Origin: Parachlorella kessleri
Lineage: Eukaryota > Chlorophyta > Trebouxiophyceae > Chlorellales > Chlorellaceae
Reading direction: 5' to 3'
DNA length: 64,000 nucleotides
Assembly (NCBI GenBank): GCA_001598975.1
Contig: BBXU01000888.1
Coordinates: forward strand, 1 to 64,000
Part shown: in pieces, positions 22,383-33,589 of the stretch
Position numbering within the stretch: the stretch's first letter is position 1
Layout: each line of letters begins with the position of its first letter
The notes under the pieces: generated by a model
What the model was told of the DNA's origin: nothing
Database searches by the model: none
Seen by the model: the letters and a program-made list of their open reading frames with translations, nothing else
Made by a program: the position numbers and the translations under genes

Positions 22383-24677
22383 TCAGAGCAGGCGGGCGTG
22401 CTCGTTGGAGAGCACGGTGGTTGCCCAGGGGTCGGCAAGGTGGTCGGCAAGGTTCGTGAGGGGGGTGGTGCCGGTGGTGATGTGCTGCGCCACAAAGCCG
22501 GCAAAGGCCAGCATGGCCAGGCGGCCGTTCTTGATCTCCTTCAGCTTCCACTCGTTCTGCTTCTCGGGAGTGGTGTTCATGTAGCCCAGGGGGTCAAAGC
22601 CTGAACCATGGAGGGGGTGATAGACGTGAGTGCCAGGTGAGGAGAGTAAGCTTCAATGATTTGCACAGGGGACAAAGGGAACCATCCAGGTGCGGTGTCT
22701 AGTGTCAAAAAAAAATCACACACGAGGATTGCCATCCCATGGCACGTGCTGGTCGAGTGTGGAGCCTGAACACTTACCGGGGTAGCCCAGGCCTGCGCCC
22801 TTGAGCTCGTGGCCGAAGAAGGGGGCCTTGTCCACGCTGCCGGGCTTGGCAATGTCCTGAATTCAACAACGACTCCATTGAAAAGGTGCTGCTAGGGTTC
22901 ACAGTCGTAATCATGCGCAACGGGCGTTGGTGTATGTATGGCAGAGGCACGCCTGGCCCCGCCAAGGGAAGCTGAAGCTTTGGCTAGCTGAGGGCCAGCA
23001 TGGCTCCCTAAGGTAATGCTGCAGGCAGCGGCGAGGCGCCCAGTCCACACAACGGGCCACAGGGCTTGGGAGCAAGTGCCATGCAACCAGCCCCCCCTGC
23101 GCCACGTAGTCACAAGGCCTGCCGTGCACACAGCGTCCCCAGGCATGCGCCACCACACAGAGCTCACTGTACATAAGCTCCGCGGACAGCATATCAAGCC
23201 AAGACCAAGTGACAATCCGATTATAGAAAAGAGTTCAGAATGTGCGGGGCCCGACCTGCAGGCGGCGGCACTCCACAAAGGCAAAGAGGAAGAATGAGAT
23301 GGCCTCCAGTGTGGGGGCGGGCGCCCAGAAATCGTAGTTGGACACATCATACCTGCACCAGTACATCCCCAATATGTAACAGTCGCTGTTGGCAAGGTCT
23401 TGCCCAGGAGTGCCGCCGCGTGGCTGCCCCATACAACCGTGATGGCCCGCCAACATCAAGACAACTGCTCACACTCCAGGTATTGCCCAACGCTGCCGCG
23501 GATACACCAGACCCTACAGGAATGCCTGCCCAGGCATCTGTGCGTGCGTGCGACGTATGCCATTCTTCATCATGCCTGCCCACAAGCCCACCCCCCGCCG
23601 CCGACCTCCCGGCCCGCCTGCTTCTGCGCACTGCACACTTGATCTTTCTCTCCATGCCCTGCTCACCATGGCACCCTGCCGGCGGGGCCGGTGAAGCCGC
23701 CCAGCTTGGCACCCAGCTCCGGGGTCAGCATGCCGGCAACACCCAGCATGGCCCAGCGCCCGTTCTGCAGCTCCGCCTGCTGGAACCTGCAAATGTCATG
23801 ATCACACACCCCTGTTCATTACCGGCTCAAGTGCTCGCCGCTAGAGGCTCGGCAACCTTCATCCAGCGATTGAGCCGGCCTGCCAAGCCCTGCACTGAGC
23901 CATCCCCATGGAAAGTAGAAGCTGCTCATAGGAAAATGCCGCCGTGCAGGGAGCACGTCAGGCATCCGCCAAATGACTAGAAAGCGTGCATGGCGGCAGC
24001 AACAGCTTGCATAGCAGGCAGGGTGCTGGGAGGTCAAATTCACATCAACACAAACTGCGCACACCAGCTACCATGCGCACCAGGTGAGCGCAGTGGGGTT
24101 GGTGGCCAGGTTGAGGGGGTCAAAGGAGAAGTTGCCTGGCAGGTCAGCGGCATCCAGGTAGTCCTTGCGGGGGGTGCCGGGCAGCCAGTGGGGGATCTGC
24201 TTGGCCGCGGCCTGGACCTTCACGGCACCGCGGCGGGCCTGCAGCAGCGGGGGGCAAGCACCAGGGTTTGCGTTGCAGGCATGGTTAGGCTCTGCGCCTG
24301 CCTACTGTCATAGGGGTGACGCAAGCTCCTTGCCGCGCTGGCAGCCCACCGGGACACTAGGGCTGTAGGGGGAACCAGGCTGCTGGCGAACCCCTGGCTG
24401 CACAAAACTGTTCTAATTAGTTATCTGTTAATGTCCACGTATTGAGGCCCGCCTCCTGCCCGCCTGGCACTCCATATGGTCGGCAGCACCAACGCTGCAG
24501 TCCCTAGTCACTGCACGACTATCCCAGGGCCTCGCTCCGAAGCCGCCGTCGAGCCCGTATTGGCAGGCAATTCGCAACCAGGCCAGGAAAAGCGACAGGG
24601 CTGCAGGGGTTGCTCACCGGGGCAGCCCTCCTGGCAACCGAGGCGCGCAGGGCGGTGCAGGTCATGGTGGAGGCCAT
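22383..24677 (-). CDS. photosystem I light-harvesting chlorophyll a/b protein (Lhca)
   Basis: Six exons: 24677-24618, 24238-24081, 23786-23667, 23352-23256, 22856-22778, 22600-22383; 732 nt, 243 aa. Exon 1 encodes the start of a chloroplast transit peptide ([20 protein letters not shown]). The mature protein has [13 protein letters not shown], helix 1 [15 protein letters not shown] (Glu78, Asn81, Arg83), helix 2 around [14 protein letters not shown], and helix 3 [17 protein letters not shown] (Glu193, Asn196, Arg198), the chlorophyll-binding Glu-Arg pairs of the LHC family. GYPGGFDPLGY before helix 3 and the short C-terminus indicate a PSI-type (Lhca) antenna in the thylakoid membrane. Asn81 sits where most LHC proteins have His; see findings. 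Divergent from a second Lhca gene with an identical transit-peptide exon. Which of the algal Lhca paralogues it is cannot be settled by eye. Confidence 0.93.
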
Positions 24678-24833
24678 CGTTGCTGGGTGGTGTCTGCAGG
24701 TGGCAAGCACACGCAACAACAGGGCTGCGGGGTGCTGCTGCCGGTTTTGGATGCTGCAGGGTCCGTGATCCTGTGCGTTATCTTATGGTTCCCGCGTCTA
24801 CATATCCGAACGCCTGCACCTGTCCGTAGGAAG
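24606..24833 (-). repeat. inverted repeat, left arm (5' end of minus-strand Lhca)
   Basis: About 225 bases covering the start of intron 1, all of exon 1 and about 155 bases upstream of the minus-strand Lhca gene. It matches, in reverse complement, the 5' end of the plus-strand Lhca gene with few substitutions and small indels; exon 1 differs by only one base. Homology stops just inside intron 1 after GTGAGCAACCC and CTGCAG. Confidence 0.9.
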
Positions 24834-25645
24834 CAACGGGACGAAAGTCTGCTGACAGAAGCAGCTAATCGTGGGTGTTTGATGGTTTTTGGCCCCAAAG
24901 GCAGCCTACACTCCTCGGTTTACCAGCCGCCGTGCGCCGCCTGGGAGCCTGTAGGCAGTGTAATCTGTAGGCAGAGGAACTTCGAGGTCAATCAAAAAAG
25001 ACGTGTTTCTGGTGTCTGTTGGGACTCTCACGGTCAATGGTCGCTACTAGTCGCGCCATATCAAGTGTGCTCGCAAGGTGGATGAAATCTCGTGCTGCAT
25101 CAGTCTGCCATCTTTGCGGGGACCCAATGGTGCGCACCTTGGCTGATTAGAAAGTCAAGGTCTTGCCGATACTCTGAGCCCGCTCATGTTATAAACATTC
25201 TGGTGTTGATCATCTCAACAAGGTGGATCCCAACAAGCCGTCTACTGATATATTGTCTACAGACAATATGACACGAAGGTGGCAGTATCTTGTCAGATCA
25301 AATCCGTGCTTGGGGCTCAACAGGGGCAGGGGACCGAGATGGGGCAAGCCCTCACAGCCTGCGCAGTGTGTGTTTAAAGCTAGGGCGGCGTTCGGCGGCT
25401 GAGGAGCTCGTTTTCTGTTGGGCGTCGTATAGCCCGTAACAGGCAACTGCAATGCCTATACCTGCTTTTAGCTGCGCTGGTCAAGTCATCGTCATTAAAG
25501 ACAGGTGCAGGCATTCGGATATGAAGCCGCGGGAACCTAAGATAACGCACAGGATCACGGACCCCTGCAGCATCCAAAACCGGCAGCAGCGCCCTGCAGC
25601 CTGTTGTTGAGTGTGCTTGCTACCTGCAGACACCACCCAGCAACG
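24678..25645. promoter_or_regulatory. bidirectional promoter region between two Lhca genes
   Basis: 968 bases between the two start codons. The outer about 155 bases on each side are inverted copies of one another; the centre (about 24834-25492) is unique. The shared arms include GATCCTGTGCGTTATCTTA and GTTTTGGATGCTGCAG, which are candidates for common 5' UTR or promoter elements because they lie the same distance from both ATGs. No factor site is claimed. Confidence 0.6.
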
Positions 25646-25722
25646 ATGGCCTCCACCATGACCTGCACCGCCCTGCGCGCCTCGGTCGCCAGGAGGGCTG
25701 CCCCGGTGAGCAACCCTGCAGC
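25493..25722 (+). repeat. inverted repeat, right arm (5' end of plus-strand Lhca)
   Basis: Reverse-complement partner of the left arm at 24606-24833, covering upstream DNA, exon 1 and the first bases of intron 1 of the plus-strand Lhca gene. Confidence 0.9.
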
Positions 25723-28031
25723 ATGTGGGCCTCATTCCTGTCTTTGGGCGTGCGGAATATCGAGTACGGCTTAGTTTGCTGGCAGGGTGGCCCTGGCTAG
25801 GATGGGCAACGGAGTTGGCTTGGCAGCCTTATTGATAGCGTGGAAGAGGCAGCCGGTCTTTCAGCCCATTGGAGACGAGCCACTCATATCAGCAGGCTTG
25901 GGGGTTTGAGGCCAGGCTTTGGCGCTTGGCATCAGGGGACCTAACATACAGGACCCAGCAGCCAATGGATATGTACTGTGGGGTGGGGTCACGCCTAGAA
26001 AGGACTTCACCAAATGACACTGGGTGGATTGCGTATCTTGTCCTGCAGGCCCGCCGCGGCTCCGTCAGTGTGCAGGCCGCCGCCCGCCCCGTGTGGCTGC
26101 CCGGCTCGGAGTTCCCCAAGCACCTGGAGAACGTCAAGCTGCCCGGCAACTTTGTGAGTCCGGACCCCCGCTCTTGTGATGGTGGCAGCAGCACCGCGGG
26201 CAGTGGCATTCGAATAGCAAGTGTCGAGCATTAAGCAGCGCTGGGGCGGTGGAGCGGAGCTGATTGACACACTCGAGCGGTGTGCAGGCCGGCCAGGCAT
26301 GCAGTCATATAGCTAGGCTGGCAGCTGTATTGTGCACATTCTCGGTTTGCCTCAGCACAACTACCCGTCCTTAAACCAATATTTCTCTCATTGCATGCAG
26401 GGCTTTGACCCCCTGGGCCTGGGCGCGGACCCCAAGCAGCTGGAGTGGAATGCGGAGTCTGAGCGCGTGCACTGCCGCTGGGCCATGCTGGGCGTTGCCG
26501 GCATCCTGGCACAGGCAAGGAAACGAGGGTGTCGGGGTGGAGGCAGATGGCCTGAATTGCAGGCAGGCAGCACTATTTGTAAACAAAGCCCAGGAGGGCC
26601 AGCGAAAGCCAAGTCGGTATGGGGGCTGTGAAGAGTGTGGCCACGATTTCCACACTTGAGCTGGGGGATGGCTTGGCTATGCACTGCATGTAGAAACCCT
26701 CGCTATGCGTGTTGACGCTCCCCCACTTTCTTAGCCCTGCCTGCACCCCCCCGCCCACTGCTGCAGGAGATTGTGCACCCCGAGCAGTTCTGGTACACCT
26801 CGGGCGCCGAGATCAAGCTGCCCTTCAACATCCTGGGCCTGGTGGCGTTTGAGCTCTTTGCCATGCACTGGGTGGAGGTGAAGCGTGGTCTGGACCTGAA
26901 GGACCCCGGCAGCCAGGACTTTGACCCCGTGTTCCAGGGCAACAAGCTCAAGCCCCATGAGGTGCGATGCAAGGCAACGTCGGCCTCCATCCTTACGTTC
27001 GGGTGTGGAGGACAATCCGACTTGTTCGGGAAAGTGCATGTAGTGGCTGTTTGGGGGCTGGGTCCGGTAGTAGCTGCCTCCGCGCCATTTAGCATACAGT
27101 ACTGCGTAGGGTCCGCCAGACGCACAGGCTGCACGAAAGGCCTGTCTTTGCGGGTCTTGGAGGCAATGGAACTTTACTCACTGAAACCCGCAAGCTCCCT
27201 GGGCTGGCCCAACCTTACCCGAAATGGTTCCCTGCCCTGCTCCTTTCTGTGGGGGCTTGGCTTAACTGAAGGACCTCCCTTCACCTCTCAAATGCAAGCT
27301 GTGCTGCTCGCAGGTTGGCTACCCCGGCTTCACAATCTTTGTGCCCGGCGACATGGAGGAGCTGAAGCTCAAGGAGATCAAGAACGGCCGCCTGGCCATG
27401 CTGGCCTTTGCCGGCTTTGTGATGGCGGCGCAGGTGACCGGCCTCAACCCGCTGGCCGCGCTGGGGCAGCACCTCGCAGACCCCATCAACACCACGTAAG
27501 TATTGAGTACCATCTCCTGCCTGGTTTGGTGTGGGGTTCTTTGCCGGCCACGCTGCGGCAGCATTTGTCAGCCAGCCTTTCTCAACACCCCTAGGAGTGC
27601 GTGGGTTGCAATGACGCAGAAGGTCTGCGTTATACTTTTTACTGCTGCCTTACCAACTGTTGGCACCAGTAGTGGAGATATACCTGGTTCATGTCTAGAG
27701 ATTCGGTAGGGCTCCCGCAGGACCCAAGGCACTTCGCATGGAGCCCTCCCCGCCCACTGCCTCTTGTCACTCTAGGCCTACCTCTGCTTAGAAGTGGCCC
27801 CGCCTTGCTGGCGGGCGCGTTTGCAAAGCCATCATGGTGCCTCAGTGGCGCCTGTGGACCCATAACGACCACAAGAGAATGACACATTGGTTACTCCCTT
27901 GCTGCAGCATGTTCTCCAAGGCCGTCGTTGTGCCCGGCCAGGCGATCACCCCCGGCTGCGCCATCCCCTCTTCTGTGAACTACGAGGGCCTCACCATCCC
28001 CACCCCCTGCCTCTTCCAGGGCCTGTGGTGA
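25646..28031 (+). CDS. photosystem I light-harvesting chlorophyll a/b protein (Lhca), second gene
   Basis: Six exons: 25646-25705, 26049-26153, 26401-26514, 26767-26961, 27314-27495, 27908-28031; 780 nt, 259 aa. The transit-peptide exon is the same as in the divergent neighbour, but the mature protein is clearly different: [16 protein letters not shown], helix 1 [15 protein letters not shown] (Glu76, His79, Arg81), a Trp/Phe-rich loop, then [20 protein letters not shown] (Glu179, Asn182, Arg184) in helix 3. The C-terminal extension after DPINTT ([16 protein letters not shown] to CLFQGLW) is encoded by the last exon. Intron 3 (26515-26766) uses a GC donor, CAG followed by GCAAGG, and joins ILAQ to EIVHPEQFW in frame. 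Expected location and role: PSI antenna in the thylakoid. Without the last intron removed, the donor itself supplies a TAA stop. Confidence 0.92.
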
Positions 28032-28790
28032 GTTAGGCCTCGTGGAAGTGTGATGCGAATGTTCGACGATGCCATCAACATCCTCCCCTGCCAGTGCTAG
28101 TAGGGAGTGAGGTTAAAGAAGCAGTGAAGCTGCTGGCCGTTCCGTGCCGCAATGGTGGTAGATGGGTTGTGCATGGCAATATATGCACTATGTTGGCGTA
28201 GTGCATGTGAGGTTCAGTGGCGCTTGCCCAAGCTAAGAGATTACTGGATAAAGTGGTGTGCGTGTCGCTTTGTATTTCATGCCTGCATTGTATGAGGAGC
28301 AGTGAGAGCAAGTATGATGAGCAGGTGTGTGTCTGGCGGCTGACAAACTTACGTTGGTATTTATTGCTGCAGGCCTTGAAACCCAGCTTAGAAGACAGTA
28401 GGGCGCTTCCTGGCTGCGGTGAAATTTCTCCCCGCGTCGCAGCCGAGCTCTACATTGCAAGAGCAGCAGCAGCGGCGGCAACCATGCCATTCTTGGGTGC
28501 AGAGTGTTTTTTTCCCAGCCAGAGCTCCTTGGGTTGGGGGAGAGCGCATGCTGGCATGCGTTAGGTACGGCTTTCTTGTGTATTTCTTCTAACGAGATGA
28601 AAACTTACCATATAGCAGCAGCTCATTTCATGAACGACATATGTAAACCAAATCGTTGCCAGTTATGGAACCAAGAGCGGTTATTGCACTGCAGGAAGTG
28701 TTTAGCTGAGTCGTGTGCACCCATACCCTTTGTCAGTACTCAGATGGCAGGCTGGGGCAGACTGGGGCAGAGGCAGAAGCAGAGGAAGCA
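28032..28790 (+). other. Lhca 3' flank
   Basis: No gene recognised. The expected 3' UTR of the plus-strand Lhca gene. A TGTAA motif lies near 28642-28646, about 610 bases after the stop; algal LHC 3' UTRs can be this long, but the assignment is a guess. Confidence 0.35.
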
Positions 28791-28799
28791 CAGGGGAGA

Positions 28800-29515
28800 G
28801 AACTAGTGGCTCGAACTCAGGCAAGATTCAAGGTGCATTCTGCATGTCCTGTTAGTACAGCCCAGCTCTCACTCCCTGTTCGCACTACCTGCAACCCATA
28901 CTAATAGCAGCTAACTATCTGCAGTCACTGCTTCCTGTGGCCAATAAGCCTGCATCCAGCCCTGTCGGTCCAGTCCAGCCCAGCTCTACTCCCTGTTCGC
29001 ACTACCTGCCACCCATGCTAATAAGCCCCAGCCAAGGTTCATTTCTGCTGAGACGCGCCTGTAGACGGCACACTTCAACCTGGCTGTTGAGGCATTATAG
29101 TATACAGCCCCTGCTTCAGTTGAGCTGCACCTCCTCTTCCAGTGGCCTTAGCTTATCTTGGGGAGAGAACTACTGGCTCAGAACTCAGGCAAGACTCAGG
29201 CTCATTCTGCATTCAACCCTGTCGGTCCAGTCCAGCCCAGCTCTACTCCCTGTTTGCACTACCTGCCACCCATGCTAATTATAGTGCTGTTGAGGCAGTG
29301 GCTCCTGTTCTTCATCCTCTACAGCGACTTGTTTACACTGCTCCCCGACTTGAGGTCAGAGATGGGGAGGGCACTGGGCTTTCAGCAACTTACTTGGCTT
29401 GAGGAAACAATAGGCTCAGGCAAGACTCAGGCTCATTCTGCATTCAACCCTGTCGGTCCAGTCCAGCCCAGATCTACTCCCTATTTGCACTACCTGCCAC
29501 CCATGCTAATAGCAG
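28800..29515 (+). repeat. four degenerate copies of a dispersed repeat
   Basis: The core CAGCCCAGCTCTACTCCCTG plus GCACTACCTGCCACCCATGC occurs near 28860-28905, 28975-29022, 29230-29278 and 29463-29508. Three copies are preceded by an AACTCAGGCAAGA or CAGGCAAGACTCAGG element. The unit recurs in reverse orientation near 50.2-50.4 kb. It overlaps no recognised gene; origin unknown. Confidence 0.8.
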
Positions 29516-29734
29516 ACAGTTACACGAAATTCGCTTCGAAGCAGAGCAGCGACAGAGTCACAGCATGGTCGTACTGGCACTGTCAGTCAGAGCAGGGTCA
29601 AAACACCCACTATCTGCTTACACAGCGCATGGGAGGCAAGCAGGTAGCAGTGGGCGGGCGGCGCCACCTCCGTCACTGCCCCACAGCTGGATAGCTCTCC
29701 CAGCCACACCGCCCCTCCAAACAGAGCTGCCAGC

Positions 29735-31125
29735 TCACACACTTGCGGCATATGTCCTGGGCTTGCCCAGGGCGGCCGCTGCGTCTGCGCACCACATCCA
29801 GTACTGCATGGTCCACGTGTCGCTGTCGCTGCTGATGGAGGCCGGCTGGGTGGCAGGCATGGCATCACAGCTGTCTCCAACAGTGTCGGCGGCAGCGGCA
29901 GCGGATGACTCGGGCTCGGACCTGTTGGCAGGGTGCAGGGGAGCAGGCGGGTGAGCGTGGTGACGTTGGGCAAGGTTCAACGCCAGGGCCATGCTCTGAG
30001 GCCGGGATGCACGCATGAAGCCATCACAGGCAAGCCAGCCACATAGTGGGGCTCACCTCGCAACCGCAGCATAGGTCAGCAGGCATCCAGCCCGCAGAAC
30101 GAGCGCCTGGCAAGCTGCGCTGTACTTGTGTCCCAGGCTGGGCGGGGCCGGGGCTGGGGTGCCCAGGATCAGGCACGTGCACCCATCCCATGTGCTCCGC
30201 AGGTGGGCGCCAGAGGTGAGCAGGCCCGCAACATCAAGCAGCGGGGCCGGGTAGCTGGTGATGGCTGCACAGGACGAGTTGGAAGATGGGCAGCCGCTGG
30301 CTTCTTGCTCGGGGGCGCAGGTGGCAGAGGAGGCCCTGCAGGCAGAGAAGGTGGCACGGCACCGGGCTCAGAACGTGGTTCGAAAGGGTGACATGCTGTT
30401 CCGCTCACCACGTTATTGTCCAGGTGGCACGACACGGAGCAAGTCAGGCAGCCCCCAAACGTGCAAGGGGGCAGGCAGCCTGAAGTCACGCCAGGGAACA
30501 GGTGATCCCAAGCAGCCCCGCCCACTGCCTCACCAGGAGGTGCTCGTCAGGTATGCCAGGTCGAGTTGGTGGGCAGAGTGGTCCAAAGGGGCGGTGGGCG
30601 CAGCCGCAGGGATGCAAGGAAAGTCTGAAAAGGATTGTGAGGGCGCGGGCTGGTCGTCGGGCCTCACAGCCGACAGCTTCCAGCTTGAGTGCCGGCTCAG
30701 ACAGGCTTGCGCAAGGGCCACCTGCAGCAAAGGACGGCAGGCCAGTGCGTCAGGCCGGGGACCAGCCTGGACAAGGAGGCTGTCAGCAACGAAGGAGGTC
30801 AGGCTAGTTGCCCGTTGTTGCTGCGGCCATGTCAGGCAGATGACACTGCCGAGATCGCGGCATGGTGCAGACATGATGGGCAGCCAGGACATGAGGCACC
30901 ATGCCAGTCTATGTGAGAGACACAAACACTGCCAGGCCCTGCTATGCGAAGGGGCACGAGGGGAGCTTTCATAGACCGACCCCTAGCACGCAGGACAGTC
31001 CCGTCAAGGCGCGGGCTCGGGAGCTCACCTTGCTGTTCCCATAGCTCGCTTGAACGAGGTAGACACTACAAGCTTCCTGCTGGCGACCGAGGAAGCATCA
31101 ACCAAGGGCGCATCATTGTGTTCAT
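29735..31125 (-). pseudogene. copy A of a local unknown gene family, exon 1 frame broken
   Basis: Homologous along its length to the intact gene at 53639-55055. Exon equivalents: 31125-31029 (97 nt versus 114), 30721-30534 (188 nt, same), 30335-30057 (279 nt, same), 29921-29735 (187 versus 184). Exons 2-4 keep open frames and splice borders and end in an intact KPRTYAASV stop. Exon 1 lost about 17 nt, including the YDTQAS coding region, which destroys the frame. Use of another start could in principle rescue exons 2-4, so the pseudogene call is likely rather than certain. A TATA-like CATATAAG element upstream (about 31248-31256, minus) is conserved with the intact copy. Lies head-to-tail with copy B. 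Confidence 0.7.
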
Positions 31126-31566
31126 TTCTATATTGACAGGCAGCGGGGCTGGCAGCGCAGGAGGTGGCGAATAGTCTGGGTAGGAGGCAGGTAGAGGGCT
31201 TGAGGGGGCCGTTGATGAACTGGTGCCTGCAAGCAGCTCGGACCGGCTTATATGCGCTCATGAGCGCGGGCGCCAAACCCCAAAACCCCAGGCCGCGCCT
31301 CGGCTACACACTCCCAGTCTACATGCAGGCCTAGTGCAGGGATGCAAGGCGTCCCTGTCTCCGCTGGCCTGCTCTGATGCAGCCATGAACTGAGCCTGCA
31401 GCCGTTCTGGCCCATGTTGCCTTGACTTGATGAGTGGTCCCCCAACCATCGTGAAGAGGCTAGTGACTGGCTGGCCAGTAACTGCGTCTCTCTCGCCCAA
31501 AGGGAAGCCAGATAGTTCATGCCAGGATAGCGTCGCTATGGCTGCTATCAGACCTGCCTACCAGCA

Positions 31567-31830
31567 CCTGCGTCCATGTGTCTATGTCATTCAGAGCAAG
31601 CTTCCACCACCAGCCATAGAAGACCCTATGGGTTCTCGATGTGTTGGAGGCTAGTGGTGTGCTGTCCTGGACGGCATGCCAGTAAGTGTGAGGCTCCTCA
31701 CCAAGATCCTATGGGTTCTCGATGTGTTAATGGATAGTGGTGTGCTGTCCCAGGACTGTATGCCAGGACGTGTGAGGCTCATGACCATGAGAAGGCGGGG
31801 CACAACAAGGTACCCTTCTGGGAATGCTGA
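31567..31830 (+). repeat. dispersed repeat with internal duplication
   Basis: Contains TCTATGTCATTCAGAGCAAG and CTTCCACCACCAGCCAT, then CCTATGGGTTCTCGATGTGT twice (near 31625 and 31710), each followed by AGTGGTGTGCTGTCC. A single-copy relative lies at 36909-37075. It separates family copies A and B. Confidence 0.8.
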
Positions 31831-32199
31831 GGCACGCCAGATGGGCGGCACGGTGTGAACTGTTGTTGTGCCAGTGGCCGCTGGTCTTCATATGTACAAA
31901 GCATCATATTTACACTGCGCCCGGACTTGATGTCAGAAGTGTGAGGGCACTGAGCATTTGCGCGACATCCTCAGCAGTGATCAAGGTTAGAAGCAGAGCA
32001 GTGGCAGAGTCACAACATGGCCGTACTGGCACTGTCAGTCAGAGCGGGGTCAAAATATCCGAAATCTGGTTACACAACGCATGGGAGACAAGCAGGTAGC
32101 AGTGGGCGGGGCAGCGTCACCTCCCGTCAATGCTGAACACAGCTGGATAGCTCTTTCCAGCCACAAGGCCCCTCCAAACAGAGCTGCCAGCTCACACAC

Positions 32200-33589
32200 A
32201 TGCGGCATACGTTCTGGGCTTGCCCTGGGCGGCCGCTGCGTCTGCACACCACATCAGTACTGCATGGTCCACGTGTCGCTGTCGCTGCTGATGGAGGCCG
32301 GCTGGGTGGCAGCCATGGCAGCACAGCTGTCGGCAACAGTGTCGGCGGTGGCAGTCGATGGCTCAGGCTCGGACCTGTAAGCAGGGTGCAGTAAAGCAGG
32401 CGGGTGAGCGTGGCAGTGCTGGGCAAGGTCACCGCCAGGGCGATGCTTTGAGGGTGTGGTGCACGCATGAAGCCATCACAGGCAAGCCAGCCACATAGTA
32501 GGGCTCACCTCGCAACCGCAGCATATGTCAGCAGGCAACCGGCCCGCAAGACAAGCGCCTGGCAGGCTCCGTTGTACTGCTGTCCCAGGCTGGGAGGGGC
32601 CGGGGCTGGGGTGCCCAGGATGAGGCACGTGCATCCATCCCAAGTGCTGCACACGTGGGCGCCACAGGTGAGCAGGCCCGCAAGTCAAGCAGTGGAGTGC
32701 TGACAGTGTCGCTGGTGATCGCAGCACAGGAAGACTTAGAGCAATGACAACCGCTGGTCTCTCCTTTCGGGTGCGCAGTTGGCTGAGGATAAGCTGCAGG
32801 CAGAGACGTGGGCACGGCACAGGAACAGAACCTGATGTGAGAAGGTCTCCCTGGTGCTCCATACACAAGACTCCAATGAGGTGGGATTAATGACGCAGCC
32901 CCAAACGTGTAATGGGGCAGGCAGCCAGCCTTAGGTCACAATAGGGAAAGTGTGCTGCCCAGGCAGCCCCAACCCACTGCCTCACCTGGGGGCGCTCACA
33001 AGCAGGTACGACAGGTCCAGGTGGGCATAGGCGTGAATGGGGGCGGTGGACGCAGGGGCAGGGATGTAAGGAAAGTCTGAGAGGGCTTGGCAGGGCGCAG
33101 GCTGGTTGTCTGGCCTCACAGCCAGCAGCTTCCAGCTGGTGTGCTGGCTCAGAGACGCTTCCGTAAGGGCCACCTGCAGCAGTCGAAGGCAGGACAGGGC
33201 GTCAGACCGGGGACCACCAAGGACCAGGAGCCTGGCAAAAACGAAGGAGGTCAGGCTAAGCTGCCCGTTGCTGCGGCCTTGTCAGGCAGATGACACTGCA
33301 GAGATCGCGGCTTGGTGCAGACATCATGGGCAGCCTGGACAAGAGGCACCATGGCATTCGGTGTGAGCGACACAATGCAAATCCCTGCCATGCAGAGGAG
33401 AACGAGGGGACCTTTCAGTGACCGACCCCTAGCACGCAGGACAGTCCCGTCAAGGCGCGGGCTCGGGAGCTCACCTTGCTGTTTCCCGAAGCTCGCTTGG
33501 GTGTCGTACTTGAACGAGTTTGACACTACAAGCTTCCTGCTGGCGACCAAAGAAGCACCAACCAAGGACGCGGCCATGGCAGTGTTCAA
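32200..33589 (-). pseudogene. copy B of the local unknown gene family, multiply damaged
   Basis: Exon equivalents 33589-33475 (115 nt versus 114), 33173-32986 (188 nt), about 32797-32513, and about 32379-32200. Damage: the ATG position is TTG, next to a pair of palindromes; exon 1 has one extra base, shifting the frame; exon 3 is diverged at its start and meets an in-frame TAA; exon 4 lost one base in the segment coding MQYW, creating a TGA about 20 codons early. Exon 2 stays open. Promoter-side homology (CTTATAAG at about 33751-33758) is kept. About 2 kb from copy A in the same orientation, consistent with tandem duplication. Confidence 0.8.

Noticed and set aside
28800..29515. Spaced repeats considered as a CRISPR-like array
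   Set aside because: Units are long, degenerate and unevenly spaced in a eukaryotic nuclear context; no Cas genes.
30258..30974. 238-codon plus-strand frame
   Set aside because: Antisense to exons 2-3 of family copy A; the homologous reading in the other copies is on the opposite strand.
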